Shown one piece after another: positions 46,743-58,861 of a stretch of 64,000 nt of DNA (position 1 is its first letter; each line of letters opens with the position of its first letter). The DNA is from Triticum aestivum (lineage: Eukaryota; Streptophyta; Magnoliopsida; Poales; Poaceae). The notes beneath the pieces were generated by a model. It was not told where the DNA came from, did no database searches, and saw nothing but the letters and a program-made list of their open reading frames with translations. The position numbers and the translations under genes are program-made. The DNA lies in NCBI RefSeq assembly GCF_018294505.1, contig NC_057795.1, positions 234,667,035 to 234,731,034 on the forward strand, given 5' to 3'.

Positions 46743-49700
46743 AAATCCACATTGTCCCGAATATTTTGACATTATCATGCCAAGTTCATCGTGTCATATC
46801 TCCGCATCCGTAGCTCCGTTTCATGCGTGTAATATGTCAAATTGTTCGTCCCAACGAGTACTTCATTTCATTCCATTGCATCATGTTCATTTGAGCTCAT
46901 CGTGATGCCTGAATCATCGTTGCAAGAGTGCTTCAGAATGTTAGTTCCTGTTTCTTAACAGAACATGCACTTTTGTCATTTTTGCCATGTTTGATGTGTG
47001 CATCCTATGAGGTTGATGTCTACATGTGTTTTGAACTATGCCATGCCATCTTTACAGGGGTGTATTCCATGTATTTTTGTGATCAATGTGGTGACTAGCA
47101 CAAGCATGCAAACTAGGCTTCGTGATATTGCTGATTTTAGTCCCTGTTCTGCTGTTATTTTGATGCCACGAAACTTGTTGCCACAGAGAGATCCATGCAT
47201 ATTTTGAGATACTTCCGTAAGGATGTTTTGAACATATGGTTATTTTCTATCCATTCATTCCCCTTTTTGCAATGATGGAGTAGTCTAGCATGTCATTTTC
47301 ATGCTCTACTTTTGCTACAAAATGTTTCCTGGTAGATTGTTTACATGTTATTCAATTTTGCAAAGGTTGTTGTAGTTGATCCTTGCATGCTATGAACTTG
47401 TTCTTGCCTTGGTTAGTCTCATAAACATGCCTTATTGCTGATGCTATGCTTATCTTGTCATGCCATTACTTGTGGTGAGTGAATCGAGCTTGTTAAGTAG
47501 TGTACTTGCTGTTACTGTTTTGCTAGGCTGAATCTGTTATTTCGTGATGCTATGTAAACCTGCTTCTACAAGTCATTCTATGCATAATCTGGAGATGTTC
47601 ACTAAGAGTGTTTTGTTCTACATGTCATGCTCTATCCATCCATGCTCCTGGTTGCATTTATAGCCTGCTGTAGCTTGTTGTTTTCGTGCTCCAAAGTTGC
47701 TAAACAATGTTGCTGTCAGCCTGTTAACATTACGTTCAGTTGTTGTCATGATTGTTACTAGTGTTCCATGTACCCTATAGACTTGCTATTGCCATACTTA
47801 GCTTCATAAACATGTCTTCTTACTGTTGGTTGCCTTGCCATGCCATTTATTGCTCTGTGGTGAGTGGTACAAGCTCACCAACATGCCTACTTATCGTTGT
47901 TCCTGCCATGTATGAAGCTGTAATATAACTTGCTATGTTTACATGGGTGCCATCATATTTTCTGATCCTTTTTGGCTTATGGTCAGTAAAGGACTTTTGT
48001 TCTATGCTATTAGTAGGTTCATGCCATGCCTTTGTTTGCCATGATAAGTTCCTGTAACATGTTGTTTGATAGCTCTGAACATTGCAACCTGATGTTAATT
48101 TTTGCAAAGTCTGAAACTGTTACCATATGCTATCTTGCTATGTGTGTTTGAGCATGTTCTAGTGATTTCTAGAGATAGCTCAGTGTTCATGTTTTGTTAT
48201 GCTTTACCTGTACATCATGTCCATGCCTTTTGTTTTGATGTTGGGGTGCTGTAGCATATTGTTTTGATGCTTGCAAGATGCCTAGTTGCTGTTTTGGACA
48301 GATTGTTGCTATAACTTGTATATAGTGTGTGTGTTGAACCATTGCTCCATTTTGAGTGTGCTTTATATGAAACTTGCTTAGAATTGCATGTAGTTTCATA
48401 TTATCATATTGCATCCTTGTTTTGGTGTGTTTGCTTGATGTTTGAATGCATTTTGCATCAATGCCATGTTTAACTTGTTTTGCTCATATCTTCTAGGCCG
48501 TAGCTCCGAACTAAATGAACTTTATATGTAACTTGACTAGAATCTCGTATAGATCATCTTGGTGCATCTTAACTTGTTGTTTAACAACTTGAACATAAGG
48601 TTTATTTAGATCTGGACCAATTTCGAAATATGCATATGAGGACTTACCGGAATTGTTATATGTTGTTCCCGGCCTCATTTAAACTTGCTTTGATGTGTTG
48701 CTCTTGTTTGCATCATCTCTTGTCATGAGTAGCTTCATGTAGTCCTGTCATGAATCATGCTTGTTGTGCATCATGCCTTGTTCATGTGTGGTGTGTTTAC
48801 CATGTTGTGTGCTTTCTTTTCGATAGCTCTTGTTTCATTGCGATCATGAGGATTCGTTCGTCTACGCTTGGTTCGGCTTCATCCGTTCATCTTCTTCATG
48901 GACTCGTTCTTCTTCCTAGCGGGATTTCAGGCAAGATGACCGCTACCCTGGATCTCACTACTATCATTGCTATGCTAGTTGTTTCGTTCTATCGCATTGC
49001 TGCGCTACCTATCGCTTATTCTTCAAGCCATCGCAAATTGCCATGAACCTCTAACCTTTGACACTCTTCCTAGCAAACCGTTGCTTGGCTATGTTACCGC
49101 TTTGCTCAGCCCCTCTTATAGCATTGTTAGTTGCAGGTGAAGTTGAAGATTGCTCCTTGGTGGACAGGTTTATGTTTGGGATATCACAATATCTCTTATT
49201 TAATTAATGCATCTATATACTTGGTAAAGGGTGGAAGACTCGGCCTTATGCCTGGTGTTTTGTTCCACTCTTGCCGCCCTAGTTTCCATCATACCGGTGT
49301 TATGTTCCCGGATTTTGCGTTCCTTATGCGGTTGGGTGATTTATAGGACCCCCTTGACAGTTCGCTTGAATAAAACTCCTCCAGCAAGGCCCAACATTGG
49401 TTTTACCATTTGCCTCACCACCACCTACCTTTTCCCTTGGGAGTCGCCCTCTCGAGGGTCATCTTTATTTTAGCCCCCCCGGGCCAATGCTTGTCTAAGT
49501 GTTGGTCCAAACCGAGTGATGTCCGGCGCCCCCTGGGCAACCAGGGTCTATGCCAACCCGACGTCTGGCTCATCCGGTGTGCCCTGAGAACGAGATATGT
49601 GCAGCTCCTATCGGGATTTGTCGGCACAGCGGGAGGCTTTGCTGGTCTTGTTTTACCATTGTCGAAATGTCTTGTAAACCAGGATTCCGAGTCTGATCGG

Positions 49701-49767
49701 TTCTTCCTGGGAGAAGGTATATCCTTCGTTGATCGCGAGACCTTGTCATGGGCTAAGTTGGGACACC

Positions 49768-50238
49768 TTTCGGTGTCAAAACCGGCGGATCTCAGGTAGG
49801 GGGTCCCGAACTGTGCGTCTAGGCGGATGGTAACAGGAGACAAGGGACACGATGTTTTACCCAGGTTCGGGCCCTCTTGATGGAGGTAAAACCCTACGTC
49901 CTGCTTGATTAATATTGATGATGTGTGTTACAAGAGTGGATCTACCACGAGATCAAGGAGGCTAAACCCTAGAAGCTAGCCTATGGTATGATTGTTGTTC
50001 GTCCTATGGACTAAAGCCATCCGGTTTATATAGACACCGGAGAGGGTTGCGGTTACACAGAGTCGGTTACAATGGTAGGAGATCTACACATCCGTATCGC
50101 CAAGCTTGCCTTCCACGCCAAGGAAAGTCCCATCCGGACACGGGATGAAGTCTTCAATCTTGTATCTTCATAGTCTTGGAGACCGGCCGATCACGATAGT
50201 TCGGCTATCCGGACACCCCCTAGTCCGAGACTCCCTCA
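49768..50238 (-). repeat. 3' LTR of gypsy element no. 2
   Basis: 471 bp; on the minus strand starts TGAGGGAGTC and ends GACACCGAAA (the usual end would be ...CCGACA). The PPT (minus-strand caggggctac) adjoins the TGAGGG edge at 50239. TATA-like tttatata at 50027-50034 reads TATATAAA on the minus strand. Closely similar to 60327-60799. Confidence 0.85.
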
Positions 50239-50792
50239 GTAGCCCCTGAACCAGGCTTCAATGACGACGAGTCCGGCGCGCATGTTGTCTTCGGCATTGC
50301 AAGGCGGGTTCTTCCTCCGAATAATTTATAGAAGATTGTGAACACCAGGATAGTGTCCGGCTCTGCAAAAATAAATTCCACGTACCACCATAGAGAGAAT
50401 AATATTACACAAGTTCAATCTGCTGACGTATTTTGTGGCGTGAAGTCACACCATTACCAAGCCTTTACTCAAATTGTTTTTATTGTTCCACCTCAGCGCG
50501 TTTAGCGAAGCGGTTTCCTTGGCACGTCTTGTCGAAGCAGAGATTGTGTTCCCCTTATTCCGGGATTCCCATCAATACGGACGTGGGTAACCCAACCGCG
50601 CCATTGATTGCGGCGCTTGGGAGATAAGCGAGTTTTATTAGGCCGGTGGGGACGCATGTTTGTGTCCGCCCATATAAGGGGATAAAGATCCAACACTTTT
50701 ACCTACGCCTTCTTCCTCCTTGGCTTATCCAATTCCGCGAACTCGAGCTCCAGCGCCCAAGTCCGCACTTCTCACCTCAACCTTCTCCAACT
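50239..50792 (+). promoter_or_regulatory. Upstream region of antisense gene no. 2 with a TATA-like site
   Basis: Between the PPT and the start codon. CATATAAGG at 50671-50679 stands about 115 bases before ATG 50793 on the plus strand, a fitting place for a promoter. There is no other coding sequence. Confidence 0.45.
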
Positions 50793-53700
50793 ATGTCCGG
50801 AGCGGGAGGCAAGTGGATGGCCTCCTCCGTCACGGAGGGGCAGATCCAGAAGCTGCGCGACGCCGGATATTTGTCCAGCAACATCGCGCACCGGCTCCCC
50901 GACGAGGGAGAGCTCATTCCCACCCCCAGGCCCCATGAGAGGGTAGTATTTATTCCCCATTTCCTCCGCGGACTGGGCTTCCCACTTCATCCCTTTGTCC
51001 GGGGGCTCATGTTCTACTACGGCCTAGATTTCCATGATCTGGCCCCGAATTTCATCCTCAACATCTCGGCGTTTATCGTCGTGTGCGAGGCCTTCCTCTG
51101 CATCCAGCCCCACTTCGGCTTGTGGCTCAAGACCTTCAGTGTCAAGCCGAAGGTTGTGAAGGGCAGCCAAGCGGAGTGCGGAGGCGCCATGGTGGGCAGG
51201 ATGTCCCACGTTACTTGGCTGGAGGGCACTTTCGTGGAAACCATCAAGGGGTGGCAATCGGGGTGGTTCTACATCACCGAGCCGCGTGACCCTGATTGGG
51301 CAGCGGCCCCCGAATTCAGATCCGGCATGCCTACAGAGCTCACCTCCTGGAAAGAGAGTGGCCGGATCTGGGGGGATTCGGAGGAGCTGACCGGACTCCA
51401 AGCCTGTATCCAGAAGCTGGTGGACAAGAAGCTCAAGCTTGTCAATGTAGTCCAGGTCATGCTCATCCGCCGGATTCTCCCGTGCCAACGACGGGGTTTC
51501 AACATGTGGGAGTTCGATCCGGCGCAACACCAGACTCTGAGCGGGCTCTTCGACACTACATACGAAGATGTCTGGAAGGTGCTGCTCAAGGGCACCGAGG
51601 CTCCCGCATCCGCTACCGAAGATCGCGGATTTAGCTCGCAGCGTCCGGCTGACGAGGTAAGTGATTTTTTCCTTTACAGAATGCTTGTTTTCCATAGTTT
51701 GACTCTATGCGGGATCTAAACTCCCTTTACCTTTGACAGGACTGGCTGGCGAAGGCCGAACAGACCATATGTCCGGCCCCATTGCCAGAGGACCCAACGG
51801 ACGCCCGCCTAACGGGGCTGCTGGCTCCGGCACCCCACGTGGTGCCGGAGAAGAAGGCCAAGAAGAAGGCCACGGGTACTCGAAAGAGTTCCCGTTTTCA
51901 AGTGTTATCGGATGATGAATCCGAGGCCGACTCCTCCCACCAAGGCGAGGAGGAGGAGAAGAAAGCCTCTCCCCCAGCGGGGGGAGGGAAGAAAAGGAAG
52001 GCCTCCCCCACAAGGGAGGCCGAAGGGTCCAAGAAGGGAAAAACTCTTCCCCGGGACTGCTCTGCCAACGCCAGTGACGACGACGAGGACTGGCCTCCAA
52101 GGGCCAAGCCCCTGGCGAGATCGTAAGTATCTGGACTCCCGAATAACTTCAAGGTTTTTCCTTTTTGCCACATAATGTCTTTCTAATGCCGCATACAACC
52201 CTGCAGTCCGCCCAAGGATGATCTTCCCGCTTCGTCGAGCGGGTCCTTAGATGCGTCGGATATGGATTCTCTTCCGACTGCCTCCACCCCCCGTGATGCA
52301 GACGATGCTGAGGTGGGATCCCAGGAAGGGACCCACCAGGAGGAGGAGGCCCCGGAGGTGTCGCAGGACAACCTCCTGGACTTTGCACCGGACTCGGCCC
52401 CGGAACCCACAGCGGTTCCAGAGTCCGGCGGGCGACCCCTTCGTAGGAAAGGCAAGACCGTGACGCAGGCAGCCTCCGTCCAACCGGAGGCGCCGGATAA
52501 CTTGCTGGAGGCGCTCAATGGCACTTCCATTGAAGAGGAGCACCGCACTGTTATGAGTGCGGTGATTTAGAAGGTTCAGCTCGCCAAGAGCGGGCTGACC
52601 GAAGCCTGCAGCAGCCTTCTAACAGGCTTTGAGGTAAGAATTTCGATATATAAAATGGTACCGCATAGACAGTAGCCCCTGATGCTCGGTTCGGTGTTCG
52701 GAAAGAAAAGTCGGACTGAGGATCTAAAAAGATATACGCAGGAGTCATAAAAAATATGTCAATATGGGATTGTAGGCGTCGCTGTTGACCTCTGCCGCAC
52801 TGACTACAGAGGTCAATACTTTGAAGGAAAGCCTCGAGCGGTCCGAGAACGAGCTCGGCCATGCCAAGAAGCAGCTCGAGGACAAGGAAGGTGAGTAACA
52901 CCTTATTAAAATTGTACCTTACAGAAAAGGATTTTGGTTGCAAAAAGAATGACAAGGATAACGTGGGTATTGCAGGGGCCACTAACGAGGTGGCAACCCT
53001 GAAAGAGGCGGTGGCCGCGGCCGAACGCAATGCGGCGGCGGAGCGCACCGAGCGAGAGAAGCAGGAGGCGCGGGTGGCGGAGGTACATCAAGAGCTCCAG
53101 GATCTCGTGAAAAAACATGAGAGCCTGGAGCGCGACTCGAAGACTCGAGAGTCTGAGCTTGCAACGGCTCTTGAGAGTGCCAAAGCCGCTAAGGCCGAAG
53201 CCTACAAGGCCCTCCAGGAGATTGAGGCGGTGAAGAAAATAGCAGCGGGTAAGGCATTTTTCATGCAAAGTAAGCATGTGAGTATTAATTATCTGTTGCT
53301 TACCCGAATTCGGAGCTCTCCAGGAGCGTTCGCAGATCTTCCTTGCAGCGTGTCCGATGCTGCCGCGCTCTACCGGGCCGAGGAGGGGAGCTCGACAGAG
53401 AAGGTCTTCTGGTCTCAGTATGCTGAGGCCGTACATCCGGTGCCCCTTAGCGACCAGCTGAAGCAGCTGGTCGAGCTCCACAAGGCGGCCGAACAGGCCA
53501 TGAAGGGCCTCATTGTTTGGCTGTGGCCTAAGGAGGCCATGCCTGGGAGCTACTTCGGCCTGGTGTGGCGGCTGGTGGATGCGTGCTCGTGGGTTGAAGT
53601 CATCAAGCACTCCGCCTATATTGAAGGTGCCCGTCGGGCCCTTGCCCGCGCAAAGGTGCACTGGGGCAAGATGGATGCCCAGAAACTTGTGACGGACCCG

Positions 53701-53913
53701 TCACCAGAGGGCAAGGAGCATCGCACGCCCGAGATGTATTATAAGAGTGTGCTGAAGGGCGCCCGCACTATTGCGGGTGAGTGCTCCAAAGATGTAATAT
53801 TTGAGTAGACTCGCATTTTGTTATCCTCTGCGCTGAAAACTTAGTTCATATGCGCTAAGCAACGCTTGTTAATTTAAAATATTACCTTCTGTGCAGCTAT
53901 TTATCAAATCTGA
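50793..53913 (+). pseudogene. Antisense gene of gypsy element no. 2, seven exons, one in-frame stop
   Basis: Start ATG 50793 (MSGAGGKW). Exons by GT/AG sites: 50793-51656, 51740-52122, 52207-52633, 52776-52890, 52976-53248, 53324-53776, 53897-53913. Exon 1 holds the PF04195-like domain (FLRGLGFPLHPFVRGLMFYY, HDLAPN, QPHFGLW, about residues 55-130). Exons 2-3 are charged and disordered with Lys-rich, nuclear-signal-like runs (KKAKKK, KKRK). Exons 4-5 are coiled coil, and exon 6 a helical domain (LVELHKAAEQAMKGLIVWLW). The only break I see is TAG at 52568-52570 in exon 3, after which the frame stays open to the donor. Function unknown; it lies opposite to the element's own transcription. Confidence 0.8.
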
Positions 53914-54192
53914 GAGATGGCAACTCGTCGGCTTCAGCCCCCATGCTACGAGTGCTGGGGTGTTCGGGATAAACTTGAGCACTCTTGTTCCCATTTTTGG
54001 GTCCATCTAGGGAGGCGCTCAACACAGCGAACAAGGCAACCGGACTTATAATGCTTGAACACTCTCACTTAGCCATAGAATTCTATAATTTTAAATTTCG
54101 GCGAAGCCCCTAGTCTTCGGAAGGCCGAATTTGGGGCGCTATCCACGCCTGGGCCGGACAAGATCCGGCTCCTCGCTCTAAGCGGCATAAGT
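53914..54192. other. Spacer after antisense gene no. 2, up to the deletion junction
   Basis: Non-coding gypsy DNA that would lead to the pol 3' end. It ends at about 54192/54193, where the sequence becomes LARD LTR; the exact base is uncertain by a few positions because of possible shared bases. Confidence 0.6.
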
Positions 54193-56492
54193 CTTTACCT
54201 GTACATCATGTCCATGCCATTTTTTTATGTTGGGATGCTGCAGCATATTGTTTTGATGCTTGCAAGATGCCTAGTTGCTGTTTTGGACAGATTGTTTCTA
54301 TAACTTGTATAGAGTGTGTGTGTTGAACCATTGCTCCGTTTTGAGTGTGTTTTATATGAAACTTGCTTAGAATTGCATGTAGTTTCATATTATCATGTTG
54401 CATCCTTGTTTTGATGTGTTTTCTTGATGTTTGAATGCATTTTGCATCAATGCCATGTTTAACTTGTTTTGCTCATATCTTCTAGGTCGTAGCTCCGAAC
54501 TAAATGAACTTTATATGTAACTTGACTAGAATCTCGTATAGATCATCTTGGTGCATCTTAACTTGTTGTTTAACAACTTGAACATAAGGTTTATTCAGAT
54601 CTGGAATATGCATATGAGGACTTACCGGAATTGTTATATGTTGTTCCCGGCCTCATTTAAACTTGCTTTGATGTGTTGCTCTTGTTTGCATCATCTCTTG
54701 TCATGAGTAGCTTCATGTAGTCCTGTCATGCATCATGCTTGTTGTGCATCATGCCTTGTTCATGTGTGGTGTGTTTACCATGTTGTGTGCTTTCTTTTTG
54801 ATAGCTCCTGTTTCGTTGCGATCGTGATGATTCATTCTTCTACGCTTGGTTCGGCTTCATCCGTTCATCTTCTTCATGGACTCGTTCTTCTTCCTAGCGG
54901 GATTTCAGGCAAGATGACCGCTACCCTGGATCTCACTACTATCATTGCTATGCTAGTTGTTTCGTTCTATCGCTTTGTTGCGCTACCTATCACTTGTTCT
55001 TCAAGCCATCGCAAATTGCCATGAACCTCTAACCTTTGACACTCTTCCTAGCAAACCGTTGCTTGGCTATGTTACTGCTTTGCTCAGCCCCTCTTATAGC
55101 GTTGTTAGTTGCAGGTGAAGTTGAAGATTGCTCCTTGGTAGACAGGTTTATATTTGGGATATCACAATATCTCTTATTTAATTAATGCATCTATATACTT
55201 GGTAAAGGGTGGAACACTCGGCCTTATGCCTGGTGTTTTGTTCCACTCTTGCCGCCCTAGTTTCCGTCATACCGATGTTATGTTCCCGGATTTTGCGTTC
55301 CTTACGCGGTTGGGTGATTTATGGGACCCCCTTGACAGTTCGCTTTGAATAAAACTCCTCCAACATTGGTTTTACCATTTGCCTCACCGCCACCTACCTT
55401 TTCCCTTGGGAGTCGCCCTCTCGAGGGTCATCTTTATTTAGCCCTCCCGGGCCAATGCTTGTCTAAGTGTTGGTCCAAACCGAGCGATGTCCGGCGCCCC
55501 CTGGGCAACTAGGGTCTATGCCAACCCGACGTCTGGCTCATCCGGTGTGCCCTAAGAACGAGATATGTGCAGCTCCTATCGGGATTTGTCGGCACAGCGG
55601 GAGGCTTTGCTGGTCTTGTTTTACCATTGTCGAAATGTCTTGTAAACCGTGATTCCGAGTCTGATCGGGTCTTCCTGGGAGAAGGTATATCCTTCGTTGA
55701 TCGCGAGAGCTTGTCATGGGCTAAGTTGGGACACCCCTGCAGGGTATAATCTTTCGAAAGTCGTGCAAGCGGTTATAGGAAGATGGGAATTTGTTAATGT
55801 CCGGTTGTAGATAACTTGACACCAGATCCGAATTAAAACGCATCAACCGCGTGTGTAGCCGTGATGGTCTCTTTTCGGCGGAGTCCGGGAAGTAAACACG
55901 GTTTTGGGTTATGTTTGACGTAAGTAGGAGTTCAGGATCACCTCTTGATCATTGCTAGCTTCATGACCGTTCTGCTTGTTCTCTTCTCGCTCTTATTTGC
56001 GTATGTTAGCCACCATATATGCTTAGTCGCTGCTGCAACCTCACCACTTATCCTTTCCATTCCCTTTAAGCTTTGCTAGTCTTGATACCCATGGTAATGG
56101 GATTGCTGAGTCCTCGTGGCTCACAGATTACTACAACAACAGTTGCAGGTACAGGTTATGCGATGATCATGACGCGAGAGCGATGTTTGCTTGTATTGGA
56201 GTTCTTCTTCTTCTTCTGCTTCGATCAGGGGATAGGTTCCAGGTCGGCAGCCTAGGCTAGCAGGGTGGATGTCGTTTGAGTTTCTGTTTGTGTTTCATCG
56301 GTAGTCGGATGTTGCTCTTATGTATTGTGATGATGTATTTGTGTGGCATTGTATGCCTTATGTATGTATCCCCATCTATTATGTAATGTTGATGTAATGA
56401 TATCCACCTCGCAAAAGCGTTTCAATATGCGGGTCTATCCTATGTGGGACCTTCGAGTTCCTTTTGGATAGGGTCGCATATTGGGCGTGACA
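54193..56492 (+). repeat. 3' LTR remnant of the second LARD
   Basis: The last 2.3 kb of the LTR. Its first 1.54 kb repeats 48205-49767; differences are scattered, with an 11-bp loss near 54607. The final 757 bases (from ctgcagggtataat at about 55737) complete the end missing from the first copy, to GGGCGTGACA at 56492. Confidence 0.85.
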
Positions 56493-56497
56493 GATCA
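56493..56497 (+). repeat. Target-site duplication (right) of the second LARD
   Basis: gatca, identical to 45545-45549; it also encodes the point where the copia RT frame is split (FDEVI | KAYGF). Confidence 0.9.
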
Positions 56498-58861
56498 CCT
56501 CATCAAAGCGTATATTCCAACTCTGAGATGCTTGCACCAGTCCATAGATGGATCGCTGGAGCTTGCACACTTGTTAGCACCTTGAGGATCGTCAAAAATT
56601 TCTAGTTGCATCATATACAACTCTTATTTGAGATATCCATTAGGGAATGCAGCTTTGACATCCATTTGCCAGATTTCATAATCATAAAATGTTGCAATTG
56701 CTAACATGATTCAGACAGATTTAAGCATCGCTACGGGTAAGAAAGTCTCATCGTAGTCAACTCCTTGAACTTGTCGCAAACCTTTCGCAACAAGTCGAGC
56801 TTTGTAGACAGTAACATTACCATCAGCGCCAGTCTTCCTCTTGAAAATCCATTTATTCTCTATGGCTTCCCGATCATCGGGCAAGTCACCAAATACCACA
56901 CTTTGTTCTCATACATGGATCCTATCTCAGATTTCATGGCCTCAAGCCATCTGTCAGAACCTGGGCTCGTCATAGCTTCTTCATAGTTCATAGGTTCGAC
57001 ATGATCTAATAACAAAACTTCTAGGACATGATTACCATACCACTCTAGTGCAGATCGTGCTCTGGTTGACCTACGAAGTTTAGTACTGACTTGATCTAAA
57101 GTTATCATGATCATCATCATTAGCTTCCTCTCTAGTTGGTGTAGGCATCACGTGAACATTATCTGTGTTGTGCTACTTTCCAATTCGAGAGAAGGTACAA
57201 TTACCTCATCAAGTTCTACCTTCCTCCCGCTCACTTCTTTCGAGAGAAACTCCTTCTCTAGAAAGGCTCCATTCTTGGCAACAAAAATCTTGCCTTCGGA
57301 TCTGTGGTAGAAGGTGTACCCAATTGTTTCCTCAGGGTATCCTATGAAGATGCACCATTTCGATTTGGGTTCAAGCATATCAGGCTGAAGCCTTTTGACA
57401 CCAGTGTCGCAACCCCAAACTTTAAGAAACGACAGTTTAGGTTTCTTGCCAAACCACAGTTCAAACAGTGTCATCTCAACGGATTTAGACAATGCCCTAT
57501 TTAACGTGAATGCAGTGGTCTAATGCATAACCCCAAAACGATAGTGGTAAATCAGTAAGAGACATCATAGATCGCACCATATCAAATAAAGTACAGTTAT
57601 GATGATCGTACATACCATTACACTGTGGTGTTCCAGGTGGCGTGATTTGTGAAACTATTCCACATTGTTTTGAATGAAGGCCAAACTCGTAACTCAAATA
57701 TTCGCCTTCACAATCAGATTGTAGAAGGTTTGATTCATGTAAACAGAACAACCATTATTCTCTAACTTAAATGAATAACCGTATCGCAATAAACATGATC
57801 CAATCATATTCATGCTCAACACAAAGACCAAATAACATTTATTTAGGTCCAACACTAATCCCAAAGGTAGAGGGAGTGTGCGATGGTGATCTTATCAACC
57901 TTGGAATCACTTCCAATACACATCGTCACCTCGCCCTTAACTAGTCTTTGTTCATTTTGCCACTCCTGGTTTGAGTTACTAATCTTAGCAACTGAACCGG
58001 TATCAAATACCCTGGGGTTACTATGAACACTAGTAAAGTACACATCAATAACATGTATATCAAATATACCTTTGTTCACTTTGCCATCCTTCTCATCTGC
58101 CAAGTATTTGGGGTAGTTCTGCTTCCAGTGACCATTCCCTTTGAAGTAGAAGCACTCAGTTTCAGGATTAGGTCTAGCTTTGGGCTTCTTCATGGGAGTG
58201 GCAACTTGCTTGTCATTCTTCTTGAAGTTCCCTTTCTTTTCCTTTGCCCTTTTTTCTTGAAACTAGTGGTCTTGTTAACCATCAACACTTGATGCTCTTT
58301 CTTGATTTCTACCTTCGCCAATTCAGCATCTCGAAGAGCTCGGGAATCTTTTTCGTTATCCCTTGCACATTATAGTTTATCATGAAGTTCTAGTAGCTTG
58401 GTGATAGTGACTTGAGAACTCTGTCAATCACTATCTTATCTGGAAGATTAACTCCCACTTGATTCAACCGATTGTAGTGCCCAGACATTCTGAGCACATT
58501 CTCCTCCATCTTGTAAGCAAAGTACTTGTCAGAGGTCTCATACCTCCCAAAACGGGCATGAGTCCGAAATACCAATTTCAGCTCTAGGAACATCTCATAT
58601 GCTCCATGGCATTCAAAACATCTTCGAAGCCCCGATTCTTATCCGTAAAGCATGGAACACTAAACTATCATTCATAATGTCTGCATCTGCTCTTGCAATA
58701 GGTCTGTCACCTAGCGGTGCATCAAGGACATAATTCTTTTGGGCAGCAATGAGGATAATCCTCAGATCACATACCTAGTCTGCATTATTGCTACTATCAT
58801 CTTTCAACTTAGTTTTCTCTAGGAACACATTAAAATTCAAGGGAACGGTAGCACGGGCCAT
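56493..58861 (-). pseudogene. gag-pol: Copia gag-pol, first part (gag, protease, integrase, RT start), decayed
   Basis: ATG at 58861 opens MARATVPLNF. Gag segments follow (58593-58390, HYNRLNQVGVNLPDK), then a degenerate CCHC knuckle (CFYFKGNGHWKQNYPKY, near 58140, with two cysteines lost) and the protease site (VFDTGSVAKI). The integrase core is at 57751-57497 (SDCEGEYLS, PPGTPQCNGM), its C-terminal part at 57492-57148 (ELWFGKKPKL, FIGYPEET), and the RT start at 56899-56711 (ENKWIFKRKTGADG, YKARLVAKG) and about 56610-56493 (YGLVQASQSWNIRFDEVI). Several frame changes and stops separate these pieces. The domain order protease-integrase-RT is that of Ty1/copia. Confidence 0.85.

Larger units (their letters stand above)
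45550..49767 (+). repeat. 5' LTR of the second LARD, cut near its end
   Basis: Same family as 25892-30426 in opposite orientation. TATA box at 46036-46043, GC-rich block at about 46080-46742, then a long AT/TG-rich part with catgcc and cttgttt words. It stops after gttgggacacc where the gypsy LTR begins; about 750 bases of LTR should follow. Confidence 0.85.
49768..54192 (-). mobile_element. Tat-type gypsy element no. 2, 3' part only, inserted in the LARD
   Basis: The 3' LTR (49768-50238), polypurine tract and complete antisense gene (50793-53913, +) are present. The element is cut at about 54192, before pol is reached, where LARD sequence resumes at an earlier LTR position. The LTR sequence is of the same family as the one at 60327 (from memory, Fatima-like). 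No right-hand duplication exists because that side is deleted. Confidence 0.8.
45550..56492 (+). mobile_element. Second LARD-like element (plus orientation), rearranged, containing a gypsy fragment
   Basis: The ends TGTAACGCCCC (45550) and GGGCGTGACA (56492) with flanking GATCA copies define one insertion into the copia RT. Inside are a nearly full LTR (45550-49767), a partial minus-strand gypsy element (49768-54192) and the last 2.3 kb of an LTR (54193-56492). The LTR parts 48205-49767 and 54193-55735 are the same region present twice, with few differences. There is no interior domain and no PBS. It is best read as a full LARD whose middle was lost in one deletion after the gypsy element had inserted. 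Confidence 0.8.

Noticed and set aside
50793..53913. Reading this spliced gene as a host gene
   Set aside because: It lies between a gypsy PPT/LTR and the expected pol, and the same plan recurs in two other elements of the window.
48205..55735. Two independent LARD insertions as explanation of the repeated LTR segment
   Set aside because: Only one pair of GATCA duplications is present, flanking the whole unit, and neither inner junction shows an LTR edge.
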